DNA of 64,000 nucleotides from Cladopsammia gracilis (lineage: Eukaryota; Cnidaria; Anthozoa; Scleractinia; Dendrophylliidae): the NCBI GenBank assembly GCA_022457155.1, contig JAJGOT010000166.1, positions 1,264,501 to 1,328,500 on the forward strand, written 5' to 3'. Each line of letters begins with the position of its first letter. Position 1 is the first letter of the stretch. The position numbers and the translations under genes are program-made. The notes under the pieces are model-generated. The model was not told the DNA's origin, ran no database searches, and worked only from the letters and a program-made list of their open reading frames with translations. Positions 13,301 through 23,299 of this stretch are shown one piece after another.

Positions 13301-16300
13301 ATCAGTTCAGTTGTACTCCCCTCCCCTCCCCTCCCCTCCCCCCTCCCACTTAATAATAAGCTCCTGGGACCCTCGGGAAGGGAAGAGTTAGACTTTGTTT
13401 TACCAGTCATCGGTCTCAAACACGAAATCATGTGCCATAATATGCCAGGAAATAGAAGGGCACTGTCCCTGCTGATATGACAAGACAAGACAAGACATTT
13501 ATTATTATAATTATCGGCTAATTTATTATCAAAATACAGTGGAACCTCGATATAACGATATGCCAAGGGAGAAGTGAAATTATATCGGTATCGTTATATC
13601 GAGACTCCCGATATAACGATGTGGCCGTAAAATAGCCGAAAATATCGTTATATCGGGGTATTGAAATCCCGGCGATGTATACGTTTTGTCACAAGGAGTC
13701 AAAGATTCTAAAACTGAGAGAACTATTAAATTACAAGGAGGATAAAGAGGCATCGTAAACTGAAAGCTGTTGACTGAAACGTTATAGATTACTGTACTCG
13801 ATTACTGTAATGTTATTGTATTAAATCAGAAGCTCATAACAGATAAGCTTCTGATTAAATTCAATGTTTTTCTTAAATTGTAACCGTGCACTGATACTGT
13901 AATATCGTTATATCGGGGAGGATTTTACGCTCGGTGCGGTAAATTCTCATCGTTATATCGGGAATATCGTTATATCAAAGATCGTTATATCGGGGTTCTG
14001 TCCCATACATTTTACTGTAACTTTTGCCGGGACATAGTATATTCATCGTCATATCGGGGATATCGTTATATCGAGGATCGTTATATCGGGGTTCCACTGT
14101 AACGACTAAAAAACTCAGAATGGAAGCTTTGATTTCTTGACCGCCTGTCACGAAATCAAAATTGATGAACTGTAATCCACTTCCATCCTTGTAATCCTGG
14201 GGCCGGATTCACGAAGCCCTCCTAAGTTAAGACATATCCCAAGTATTGTTTCTTCACAATAGTCTATTGTTAAGAAACAATACTTAGGTTCCAGGCGTTC
14301 AGATAGTGGGAAAAGCGCGAATAGTTGGGGAAGGCGCGAAGGAAAGCGAGCGAAAAAAATGCGCTCTTCCTCTCCCCAATCTCCCCGCTTTTTTTTCGCT
14401 CCCTTTTCTTCGCGCCTTCCCCAACTATTCGCGCTTTCCCCACTATCTGAACGCCTGGAACAGGCTATCTTAACTTAGGAGGGCTTTCGTGAATCCGGCC
14501 CCTGCACTTTATCTCCAAACTACTGCTTTTGTTTTTCTCTATAGAATCTTTTTATCCAACTGAAGTTGTATATTTGGTGGCATTTGGCGATATAACGTGA
14601 AAATTATAAGTAAACACAATTTTGTAATTTCTGCGGAACAATGTCCCTTTAATAATTTACTTTATCTGATTTTTAGGTTGTGATCATCGCATGGTTGTAG
14701 CTGAGAAGCATCTTCAGTGTATAAACGAAGTTCTCACAACACTAGACACTAAAAATCCAGGAAACAAAAGCTTGTATCTTTGTCCTTGGAACGCTGAGCC
14801 GACGAACTCCCAAGCGATGATCCATTTCCAGCTTGTTAAAAATTTAAATAAGTGTGAAATTGTACCCGAAGAATCGCTTTTTCTCGTCAACGGGAGCTGG
14901 AAAAATCGTTCGCCTCACGGTTCCGTCTTCTCTGAACTAAATATTGAAATTAGACCAGATCCTGCTGTTTATAATGACAAGCTTTATCTCAAGGTGCGTA
15001 AAAGCTAAATATAAATATCTATATTAACCCTTTCACTCCCAAGAGTGCCAAAAATCACAAATTTCGTTTTGTAAAATATTGAAAAACAAATGGTACCATG
15101 CAAAAGTACTGCTGAAAAGGTTTCATTTGAATGGTCACACCATACGATTTCGTTAACAGACTCAAAAGTTAGAACTACCCTACATGTCTCCATAATTGAC
15201 TCTGGGAGAGAAATGGTAAATTAATGGACATCGTAACGATGACTAAGCAGTGTTTTACTTCTTTCTTGGTTCGTTAAATAGTGGAACGCTGACATTGGCA
15301 GGCAATACGATGGGCTCATTTTCTCCCTCAAATTGCGGTGTCATGGGAAGCAAGGAAAGAATTTAACTTCTTGTGTTCACTTCAAGAAATCTGGATCCTG
15401 TAAGTGCAGCGCTGTTTTTTTGTTTTTTGTTCTTTTTTTAGTAAGTCCAAGGAGTCCTTTAAATTGAACTGGAAAAAAACTCGATTTAAATACAAAAATT
15501 AGACAGTCTTCAGGTCTATATAGGTGCTCTATATCTGTCTTGTGTAGAATTTGATTGTATCCACAGCCGGAAAAGTTTCAACTACTTTGAACAGCATAAT
15601 AAACCAGGGCCGTAGCCAGAAAAAATAAGAACTGAGGCAATATCCATGGTTAAATTCCCTAAATTAGCTATTGTAGGGTCTTTATGATGACTACGTTTAA
15701 ACAAAACACTGGGATCATGACTGAGGCAAGTGCCTCGGTTTGCCTCATACTGGCTACGGCCCTGTAAACAGTACCATAGTAAAGTACTGCTCAATAGCTT
15801 TCAATTTAAAGGTCACACCTTAGTATTTCATCCACAGACTCAAAAGTTAGAACCACCTTGTACAGCATAATAAACAGCACCACAGGAAAGTACTGCTTAG
15901 TAGCTTTCATTTGAATGGTCACACTTTAGTATTTCATCCACAGACTCAAAAGTTAAAACCGCCTTGTACAGCTTAATAAACAGCAACACAGGAAAGTACT
16001 GTTCAATAGCATTCATTTGAATGGTCGCACTTTAGGATTTCATCCACAGACTCAAAAGTTAGAACCACCTTGTACAGCAAAATAAACAGTACCACAAGAA
16101 AGTACTGCTCAGTAGCTTTCATTTGAATGGTCACAATTTATCCACAGATCGGAGACCCCCAAACGTCGCAACCAGCTCGAACAGCATAATAAACAGTACC
16201 ACATGAAAGTATAACGTCCTCTTTGTGTTTCATTGTTTCCATAGTTACCGACATCATACCAACCTTAAAACCGGCATCATTGATAAGTACCCGCGACAGA

Positions 16301-19300
16301 ACTACTTCTGTCCAGCAAACAACAGCCGAAACAGTGAAAGCGACAACTTTGCCGTCAACTGAAAAACCTACTCCATCAACTGCACATGTGTCAAGTTCTA
16401 TAGTCCTTGATGACGTTCGCGCTACGTCATTGGCTGATCGGCCACAGACAAACATAGTACTTATTATTCTGGCTGCCCTGGCCGGGGCTCTGTTTGTTTT
16501 GCTGGCATGTTTTGCCGTGGTTTTCCTTCTCTGGAGACGAACAAGGTATATGTGAATCATTCGAACCGCCATGTACGACCACCTCTGATCTTCTAAGCGA
16601 CCACCCCTCCTAAGCGATCACCCCTCCTAAGCGACCACCCCTCCTAAGCGATCACCCTTCCTAAGCGATCACCCCTCCTAAGCGATCACCCCTCCTAAGC
16701 GACCACCTCTCCTAAGTGACCACCTCTCCCAAGCGACCACCTCCACTAAGCGACCACCCCTCCCAAGCGACCACCTCTCCGAAGCGACCACATCTCTTAC
16801 GCTACCACCTCTCCTAAGCGACAACCTCTCTTAAGCGACCTCCTCTCTTAAGCGACCACCTCTCGTAAACGACTACCTCTCCTAAGCGACCACCTCTCTT
16901 AAACGACCGGCCACCTCTCCAAAGCGACCACATCGCTTAAAGTGCCTATCACCCCTAAAAAGTTATTTTCAGAATCAACTCTATGTACATTGAATAGTTG
17001 AATGGTAAAATATTTCTTGTTTTGAACTTTGCGTTTGTGAGTTATAGAGATTTGAATTTACAAAATGCTAATTAGATGACGTCAACCCGGGAATTTGCCA
17101 TTATTTCTACGCCAATTTACAATGCGCAGTTTACAGCTTGTGGATAATTAATTTGCTAAATACTGAAAATAAACTGTGGATAGTCAATTGATTCGGAAAA
17201 AATATTACTCGGAGGTAAAAACAAATAGTTGTATAATAAATGACCAAATTATAGGTTTTCTAGAGAACGTGAACGCACGACGGTTAATTTTCCTTGCTGT
17301 ATTTGAACTTGAAAGCCGTCCCTATCAATTCAGTTCTTAAGCAATTCCAGTAACATTAGGCAAATTAAACAATTTGGAGTAATTTCAAAGTAGTTTAAAT
17401 GAGCGCAAATTCTTTACTCAATCACGTTTTCTTTGGCGTTGCCGTCATGGTTGCTAAAGCTCCCTAATAACCAGCGCCAAGTGCAGGAAAACGTGTAACC
17501 TTTCCAAGCGCGGGGAAACATGTAACGCTGCTAAACGTGGAAAACCTGTAACCATTGCAAGCGCAGGAAAACCTGTAACCGGTATACGTGAAAGGCCACC
17601 AAAGCTAAAACGTAAAGGGTCTTGGTTTTCAGCCTGAATTACTGAGACGCATCTATCTATCTATCTCAATGTCAAAAAAATCTGATAATTTTCATCCAAT
17701 TTTATTTTACAGAAGTTTTGAAGTGAAAAAAGGAGCTAACAACGGTAAGCTGAAGAAACATTTCAACAAACATGAAGTAGTTCAATTACATTCTCTTATA
17801 TTGTGCTATGTAAATTTATCACTTTTCTAGCATAAGTCAATCGGGTTTCTTTTATTTTCACCAGCAACTAACCCGGTATACGAGCGTGGTGCTTCAGATA
17901 CTCTCAAAATGTCAAAAATCTCAAACGGAAACGGACAGGCCGAGGAGGAATGGCCCGAGTATCAGCCATTGGTAGAGAACACGAAGCCACGTGAACGAGC
18001 AGACAGTTTGCCTGGTTACCGACTTCTCTCTATCGGGCAGAAACCGGCCAATGAGCAACCGACATCAGATGGATGCGTTCGCTCGTCCAATTATCTTAGT
18101 TTAATAAAGGACGACCCTGAGGAGAATAGAACGTATCAGACTTTGATAAAAGATGCTAATCCACAGGTAACGGTGTGGCACTGTTATCCCTTAAACTCCC
18201 AAGAGTGCCAAAGATCAAATTCAAGAAAAATCCCAAATTTCATTTTGTAAGATATTGAAAAACAAATTGTACCATGCAAAAGTACTACCGAAGAGGTTTC
18301 ATTTGAATCGTCAAACCATAGGATTTCATCCACAGACTCAAAAGTTAGAACTACATTACATGTCTCCATAATTAACTCTGGGAGTGAAAGGGTTATAGAT
18401 GTTTAGAAAGATCATTCCTTGATATCGGATTCAGGTTTTTTTTTTTACACAATTTGTCAGCATACCAAGGGCTTCAAGGGACTTACTGCGTTTTCGAATG
18501 AACAAGATATTTCACTCTGCGAATGATCGACCTCTTAACGTTTCAGTTGTTTCGTTTCACCATTTGTAAAACAGTTCTTTTTATCGCATTGTTATAGAAA
18601 TTGGAGATCGTCGATGAAGCGAACATCCCGGATTACGCGGAACTAGAAGAACGATCTGACAGCGAAGGTGAGTTACTGTTTACTTCTCTCACAAATTGGA
18701 TTTACCCTTTCGCTATATCACTGCTCAGAAGCTATCATTTGAATGGTCACACGTTAGGATTTCATCCACAGACTCAAAAATTAGAACCACCTTGTACAGC
18801 ATAATAAACAGTACCACAGGAAAGTACTGCTCAATACTGAGCTTTCATTTGAATAGTCACACTTTAGGATTTCATCCACAAACTCAAAAGTTAGAACCAC
18901 CTTTTCTCGTGGGTTAAGCAATAATAAGGTTTAAGGTATAATTCATTTACCGTCAGGTACACGAGGAGTGGTTGCCCAATCTCCCGAGCCAGAGGCTCAT
19001 GATAAAAGTGACTGATAATGATATATTTTATTCTTATTTTAGATTCATTTGAATCTTCGGATTCTAAAGATTATGAAGAACCCCCTGCTGAAGTATTTAT
19101 CACAAAAACAAAACCTTGTTCACCAGTAAAACGGCAGTTAAACGATTTATCTTCAGCTTTACACGACTATGACGAACCTGAAGGGATAATCGTGATATCG
19201 GATGATGAAAATGATCCGCACAAACAGACGATAAAAAAGGGTAATGACTTCCATGATTATGCAGATCCGGATGATACCGATGAAGACAATATAAACTGTC

Positions 19301-19356
19301 ACGTGACCCCCAAGGAAGATCTCTCGTGTTTCCATGACTACGATGATCCCGAATGA
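10340..19356 (+). CDS. Gene 1: tyrosine-tailed single-pass receptor-like protein, 8 exons
   Basis: Exons: 10340-10655, 14677-14993, 15282-15399, 16245-16545, 17713-17744, 17865-18166, 18598-18667 and 19043-19356. All have AG/GT borders and join in frame to 589 residues. I chose the ATG at 10340 because a typical signal peptide follows at once; ATG 10301 would add 13 residues. Residues 1-25 are the signal peptide. Residues 25-105 are a Cys-rich module with NCCNCVC then TPTYL. Residues 106-250 are a second extracellular domain (WNADIG... C ... SC). A Ser/Thr stalk precedes a transmembrane helix at about 321-346. The 243-residue tail has NPVY, five YxxL motifs (YQPL, YRLL, YLSL, YQTL, YAEL) and four YxxP motifs (YEEP, YDEP, YADP, YDDP), which suits SH2/PTB signalling. 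The ectodomain aligns with genes 3 and 4, and intron phases run 1-0-1-2-1-0-1. The ligand is unknown. Gene structure is predicted by eye only. Confidence 0.82.
11946..12085. repeat. Partial MITE/satellite-core copy in gene 1 intron 1
   Basis: It contains TTGAAAAACAAATGGTGCC, CAAAAGTACTGCC, TTTCACTTGAATGGTCACAC and AAAAGTTAGAAC. It ends in a decayed terminus (TAATTGACCCTCGGAATGAAAG). The rest of intron 1 (10656-14676) is non-coding apart from the elements listed. Confidence 0.55.
12140..12290. mobile_element. Foldback element in gene 1 intron 1
   Basis: CAGTGTTTCATCAGATTTCC at 12152-12171 is inverted as GGAAATCTGATGAAACACTG near 12239-12258. The inner arms AACACCGAGAAGTGG and CCACTTCAAGGTGTT continue the pairing. 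A relative lies at about 31670-31990. Confidence 0.55.
13308..13345. repeat. CT-rich (CCCCT)n tract
   Basis: Several CCCCTCCCCT repeats followed by C6. Low complexity inside gene 1 intron 1. Confidence 0.7.
13537..14099. mobile_element. Non-autonomous pogo/mariner-type MITE with TA target duplication
   Basis: The termini CAGTGGAACCTCGATATAAC and the inverted GTTATATCGGGGTTCCACTG are flanked by TA at 13535-13536 and 14100-14101. The interior holds many inverted ATATCGTTATATCGGG motifs and no transposase. CAGTGGAACCTC ends with TA duplications are typical of Tc1/mariner pogo-like elements. The element lies in gene 1 intron 1. Confidence 0.75.
14198..14503. mobile_element. MITE carrying a nested foldback element
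   Basis: The outer TIRs are GGGCCGGATTCACGAAGCCC and, inverted, GGGCTTTCGTGAATCCGGCCC, with CTG on both sides (a possible 3-bp duplication). It interrupts the dispersed repeat also seen at 2095-2345 (AATCCTG/CACTTTATC). Nested inside at about 14290-14465 is a copy of the CCAGGCGTTCAGATAGTGGG foldback family also found at 40674 and 48439. Confidence 0.7.
15023..15224. mobile_element. MITE of the satellite-core family in gene 1 intron 2
   Basis: The termini TTAACCCTTTCACTCCCAAG and ACTCTGGGAGAGAAATGGTAA are inverted repeats around one satellite-like core. It sits between exons 2 and 3. Confidence 0.75.
15575..16212 (-). repeat. Reverse-orientation satellite run (about 5 units) in gene 1 intron 3
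   Basis: Reverse complement of the 106-bp unit: CAGCATAATAAACAGTACCA, AAAGTACTGCTCAGTAGC and GACTCAAAAGTTAGAACCACC, repeated. It is broken at 15605 by a MITE and ends only about 35 bp before the exon 4 acceptor. Confidence 0.85.
15605..15764. mobile_element. 160-bp MITE with 5-bp duplication TAAAC
   Basis: Perfect 15-bp TIRs, CAGGGCCGTAGCCAG and CTGGCTACGGCCCTG. The host repeat ATAATAAACAGTACC is split with TAAAC on both sides. Same end style as 21791-21957 and 25248-25547. Confidence 0.8.
16580..16942. repeat. 17-bp minisatellite in gene 1 intron 4
   Basis: About 21 imperfect copies of CTAAGCGACCACCTCTC, starting about 35 bp after the TM exon donor. Copies diverge toward the 3' end. The rest of intron 4 (16943-17712) has short GCAGGAAAACCTGTAACC repeats at about 17480-17580 and nothing else recognised. 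Confidence 0.85.
17865..18166 (+). other. Gene 1 exon 6: ITAM-spaced YxxL motifs
   Basis: This in-frame part of the gene 1 tail carries YQPL, YRLL, YLSL and YQTL. The last pair is YLSL, then 10 residues, then YQTL. That fits the ITAM rule YxxL/I-x(6-12)-YxxL/I, with acidic residues around it. The exon ends in phase 0. Confidence 0.75.
18184..18398. mobile_element. MITE of the satellite-core family in gene 1 intron 6
   Basis: The termini TTATCCCTTAAACTCCCAAG and ACTCTGGGAGTGAAAGGGTT bound one satellite-like core. It starts 18 bp after the exon 6 donor. Confidence 0.8.
18714..18908 (-). repeat. Two satellite units in gene 1 intron 7
   Basis: Reverse-orientation copies (GGATTTCATCCACAGACTC, TTAGAACCACCTTGTACAGC). 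Reading through the exon 7 donor would enter this repeat. Confidence 0.8.
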
Positions 19357-19529
19357 ATGAGAATGACAGCACGAGTGAGAAGAGTGATTGTATTTGCAGT
19401 GTGGTTTGTGGTTCGTTCACTGTTAATAACGTCTATTGACGTGATTATCTGTCTTCCTGGTTTTATAAATTACGGGGATAAAGTTACATCCTGTCAATTA
19501 AAACAACACAAATGCTCGATGCGCAAAGC

Positions 19530-19990
19530 ATTCAGCCGATGCTAAGCTCGGGAAAATTTGCTGTCTGTGTTAATCGAAGAAATACACTCAACCGATGTAA
19601 ACGCGGTAAAACATGCAACCGATGCTAGACACGAAAAAAAAAAACTTGTGCCAATGGCGCGGCGCGGGAAAATATGCAACTGGTGCCAAGCGCGGGAAAC
19701 CAACAACTAGTGCAACTGGTGTAACATATATCCACCCTGACTGGTGCCAAGAGCGGGAAATCTGCAACTGGTGCCGAGAGCGGGAAACCTACAACTAGTG
19801 CCAAGCGCGGGAAAACATGAACTGGTGCCAAGCGCGGGAAAACATGCAACTGGTAAGCGCGGGAAACCTACAACTCGTGCAACTGGTGAAACATATATCC
19901 GCCCTGACTGGTGCCAAGGGCGGGAAACCTACAACTTCTGCCAAGCGCGGGAAAACATGAACTGGTGCCAAGCACACGAAATGCCAAGTC
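19530..19990 (+). repeat. About 25-bp minisatellite with GCGCGGGAAA motif
   Basis: The repeat unit is about GTGCCAAGCGCGGGAAAC plus ATGCAACTG or ACAACTA. It forms a larger block that recurs (AACATATATCCACCCTGACT near 19725 and AACATATATCCGCCCTGACT near 19890). Each unit contains GCGGGAAA, the E2F consensus core. It starts about 170 bp after the gene 1 stop, so it may be 3' UTR or flank. Confidence 0.85.
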
Positions 19991-20228
19991 CATTCACGAT
20001 TAGGAACAGCGCGTTTGATCCAAGCGTTTTTAGCATGGATATTATAGCGTTATTGACGAGAAAGAAGTAACAGACGTGTACTGGGCTATACAATTAAATA
20101 CTATAGTCCCAGGCCATCTCGTTATTCCAGGCCTTTCACTGGCTTAAAGAACGAAAAAAAACCTATATTCTCCTATTTAAAAAGACATCGTTTTAGATGT
20201 CAAGAGAACAATGTCGTTGTCCTCATTA

Positions 20229-20358
20229 CCGTAAAATTCTGAAATTAAGCCCCTCCGAAAATAAGCCCCTTAACACGTGATTCTATTATTCTTCTTTTGT
20301 TCTAAGACCAAAAATGTCCTTTGAAAAATATAAGCCAGGCGGATTATTTTCGGAATTT
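20229..20358. mobile_element. Short MITE
   Basis: The ends TACCGTAAAATTCTGAAATT and AATTTAACGGTA, with an inner CGGA, are inverted. The interior repeats AAGCCCC/AAATAAGCC. Non-coding. Confidence 0.5.
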
Positions 20359-20371
20359 AACGGTATTTTGA

Positions 20372-20537
20372 TTAAAGGTCCACCGGTCGTTTGTTTTTGT
20401 TTTGAAATGCTCCATTGTTCATACGCGTGATCTGATTGGTTGCACGCATTCAAGCTTGAATTTCGTGTTACACGAAATTCAGCACAGAAAGTGATCACGG
20501 CGCGCACAGCATTTTGGGTGAAGGTGGGCCTTTAAGC
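20372..20537. mobile_element. TTAA-flanked MITE
   Basis: TTAA then AGGTCCACC at the left, GGTGGGCCT then TTAA at the right. Inside are GTCGTTTGTTTTTGTTTT and a palindrome ATTTCGTGTTACACGAAAT. It is related to 51414-51560. TTAA duplications are typical of piggyBac and Kolobok elements. Confidence 0.7.
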
Positions 20538-21055
20538 TACTACTTTTATGTAGGTAATACAGTAGAAGTGTTTCTTGAAAATCCCGAGAATTATGCTGCC
20601 TGGTTTTCAAAACCCTGACCCCAGTTTCAGACCAATTAAGATTGTATGTACCCGTCCGAAACAATTTCACTTCCATAGCTTTTGGGGTTGGGCCGGGCGG
20701 CCCCCTCAGGCCCCCTGCTTCATAGGTTATCAATGTTATATACAGTTAAGTTGTACAGTGCAAATAAGTCCAAATCAAACATCGTTTTAGATGTTTGCAA
20801 TTTCGATACGTTATTATATATATGTATGGGCTAATGTAAAATCGAATGCCTATATCCTCAGAGCCTGTAGTTTAGTGTTATATACGGTCAAGTTGTACAG
20901 TGCAGTTAAGTTGCAGTGCAGTTGTACGTTTGCAATTTTGATGGCATTTGGCGATAAAACGTGGAAATAAGCTAAGTGAAATTTTGTTATTTCAGCGGGA
21001 CAATGTCTGCATTATAGAGATGTCCGTAAGGAGAGGTCCGACTGTAAGAGTCATA

Positions 21056-21347
21056 TTAGAGCAGTTTTCAATTGAGTGTGGTAAAACCAAAACCAAAGTA
21101 ATTACTCTGACCAATCACAGCAGTCGTAAACAATGCAATGAACCAATCAGAGCTCGAAGCAATTACATGTCTGCGGCGCCAAGCGCGGGAAAACGCGTGC
21201 GAGCAAGTCACGATTGGTTTTGGTTTTACCTCCGATTAGTTGAGAAAGTGGCGCGAGATTTTTAGCCAATCACAAAGCGTAGCAATGCAAAACCAATTTA
21301 AAGCAATTGTCAAATTACTTTTGACACTCAATTGAAAACTGCTCTAA
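21056..21347. mobile_element. MITE carrying CCAAT boxes and an E2F-like site
   Basis: TIRs TTAGAGCAGTTTTCAATTGA and TCAATTGAAAACTGCTCTAA. The interior has CCAATCA/GATTGG motifs in both orientations (ACCAATCACAG, ACCAATCAGAG, GATTGGTTTTGG, AGCCAATCAC) and GCGCGGGAAAACGCG. A partial copy lies at 37446-37600 in gene 3 intron 2. Intergenic between genes 1 and 2. No transposase. Confidence 0.8.
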
Positions 21348-21790
21348 AGACGATTCAATAAAGATTGTTAAATTTACCAGCTCGTGGAGGAGTAGAATAA
21401 ATTAAATTTTAATTTTAAAGAAATAAATACTATTGCGTTCGACGATAGGTGAATGCTTCCAAATCTCGTGAAGGCAGGTTTTTAAGACTTTTTTGGTCAA
21501 CGTCAATTTAGCCGCCCCGCACATTTTTCAGGGGTAACCTCTCTTCTGGAAACTGATACCCACTCCAGGCCTCGCTTTCGTTCTCGTGCCCAGAATCTCT
21601 TCGGCATCGAACTCACTCTTTTAATCTGTCAGTAACTACTGGTCATAACTACTATTAATTTCAGTATTTTTATGCAAAGAAATATTCGTTTCCGTGCAAA
21701 GAGAAGTCTCTCCCTTCCCCAGGTTCAGTGTCCATCCCCATCCAAATTCAACGTATTATGTTTCTACATTATACCCTCCGTATGGTAATA

Positions 21791-21957
21791 CAGGGGCGGA
21801 TCCAGGGGGGGTGAAATGGGTGAATTTTCACACCCCCCCCCCCTTTTTCTGAGACCCTTTCTTTCTTTTTTCTAAAGTATTTCTCAAATAAATAATATTT
21901 TGGTTCTATTGAATTTAAAATTTCACCCCCCATTTCAAAATCCTGGATCCGCCCCTG
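21791..21957. mobile_element. 167-bp MITE with 5-bp duplication TAATA
   Basis: The ends CAGGGGCGGATCCAGG and CCTGGATCCGCCCCTG are perfect inverted repeats flanked by TAATA on both sides. A hAT-like end style with 5-bp duplications (inference). The stretch 21960-23299 holds no gene that I can support. Confidence 0.85.
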
Positions 21958-23299
21958 TAATATGAATATAAGCTTAACAGTACAGCAATGCCAGGCTTAT
22001 TAATGGATCGACTCAGCTGCTACAGAATCCACGGCATTCATTGTTAATGAGACTTGAAAGGTCAGTCAAACGGATTTCACGCTTAAACGTGTCAGAGGAG
22101 TGAAGTTCTGAATTAACTACCAAGCTTTGTTCAAACGTAACAGATTAAATTTGTACAGAAAAGGAGGAAACATATCATAATCATGAATTCAAATGAACAA
22201 CTTCGAGTTCATGCACCGTGAACTGATAGATCTTTAATTTTTAACTTCAACATTGTATTGTCAAGCAGACAAATTGTCTTGTGCGTTTTATTGGCACAGG
22301 TCTAATATTAAAACTTTCTTCTTTTAAAGCAAACTTAGATATGCAAAACATTAGCAGCTAAATTAGCTTTTTTGATGTTAAAAATGTATTTCTCGAATGG
22401 ACCATTGCTTCTGTTCAAAATTAAACTGATCAAAGATTTGTTCTTTGATTCGCCATTTTGAGTTTTGCAGCTTTGATCCGCTGACCGCTTGTGACGTCAG
22501 ATATTGCTATATTAGTTACCAACCTTTTTCCCAAGGACACTGAAAACGGAGTGCGGGCAGCTTTGCACATGGAAAGTCTCTCTTTCTGTTCTTATTGCTG
22601 GGATCTGTGAATTAAGAAAATACTATTGTAAATGAGATCAAATTAGCAAAGAATGAACTTTCAGACATCGTGATTCCAGAACCAAATATAGCATTAAATG
22701 ATCAGCGTCAACTATCCATAATTGGCGATCAACATGGCTAACATGGCCTTGGCTATTGTAAAGCAGTGTTGGTTCCAGAGAAACAAGGTCTAATATGATT
22801 CGTTCCGTTGCAATATACCGCCAAAATTCTAAAAACAAAATGTCCGATTAAATTTCCGAGTTAAAACCGATAAAGTTAGAAAATGTTTTTGCTTACGAGA
22901 TATTAATCTCAGTCATTTTAATCACCGCTGTGAAAGTCTATGTTAGGAGTACAAAAGTGTAGAGAGTTTAGCAAAACAAAACTTAAGCGTGGATGGTTAA
23001 ATTGACGTTTTCAATCTAATAAGCATGGCCGGATATTTAATTCATGAGGTTTTGTCGCGTCAAAGTTCCCCTGTGTAAGTCCACTTTTAGATATGGTTTC
23101 TTGTAATCAAGGGCCATCGAATACAACGTCACGAAAAAAATATAACTCTGACAGTCAATCTTGCTCACATCTCGCCGGCCACTGGAGCTCGCTTCGCATC
23201 GCAGTCGTGGACGAAACAATAAGGACGAGCTACCTTCGATTTAGGGCAGAAAAACGATACTGGATAAGTTTAACTGCCTGTGAATGAAATCAGGGAACT

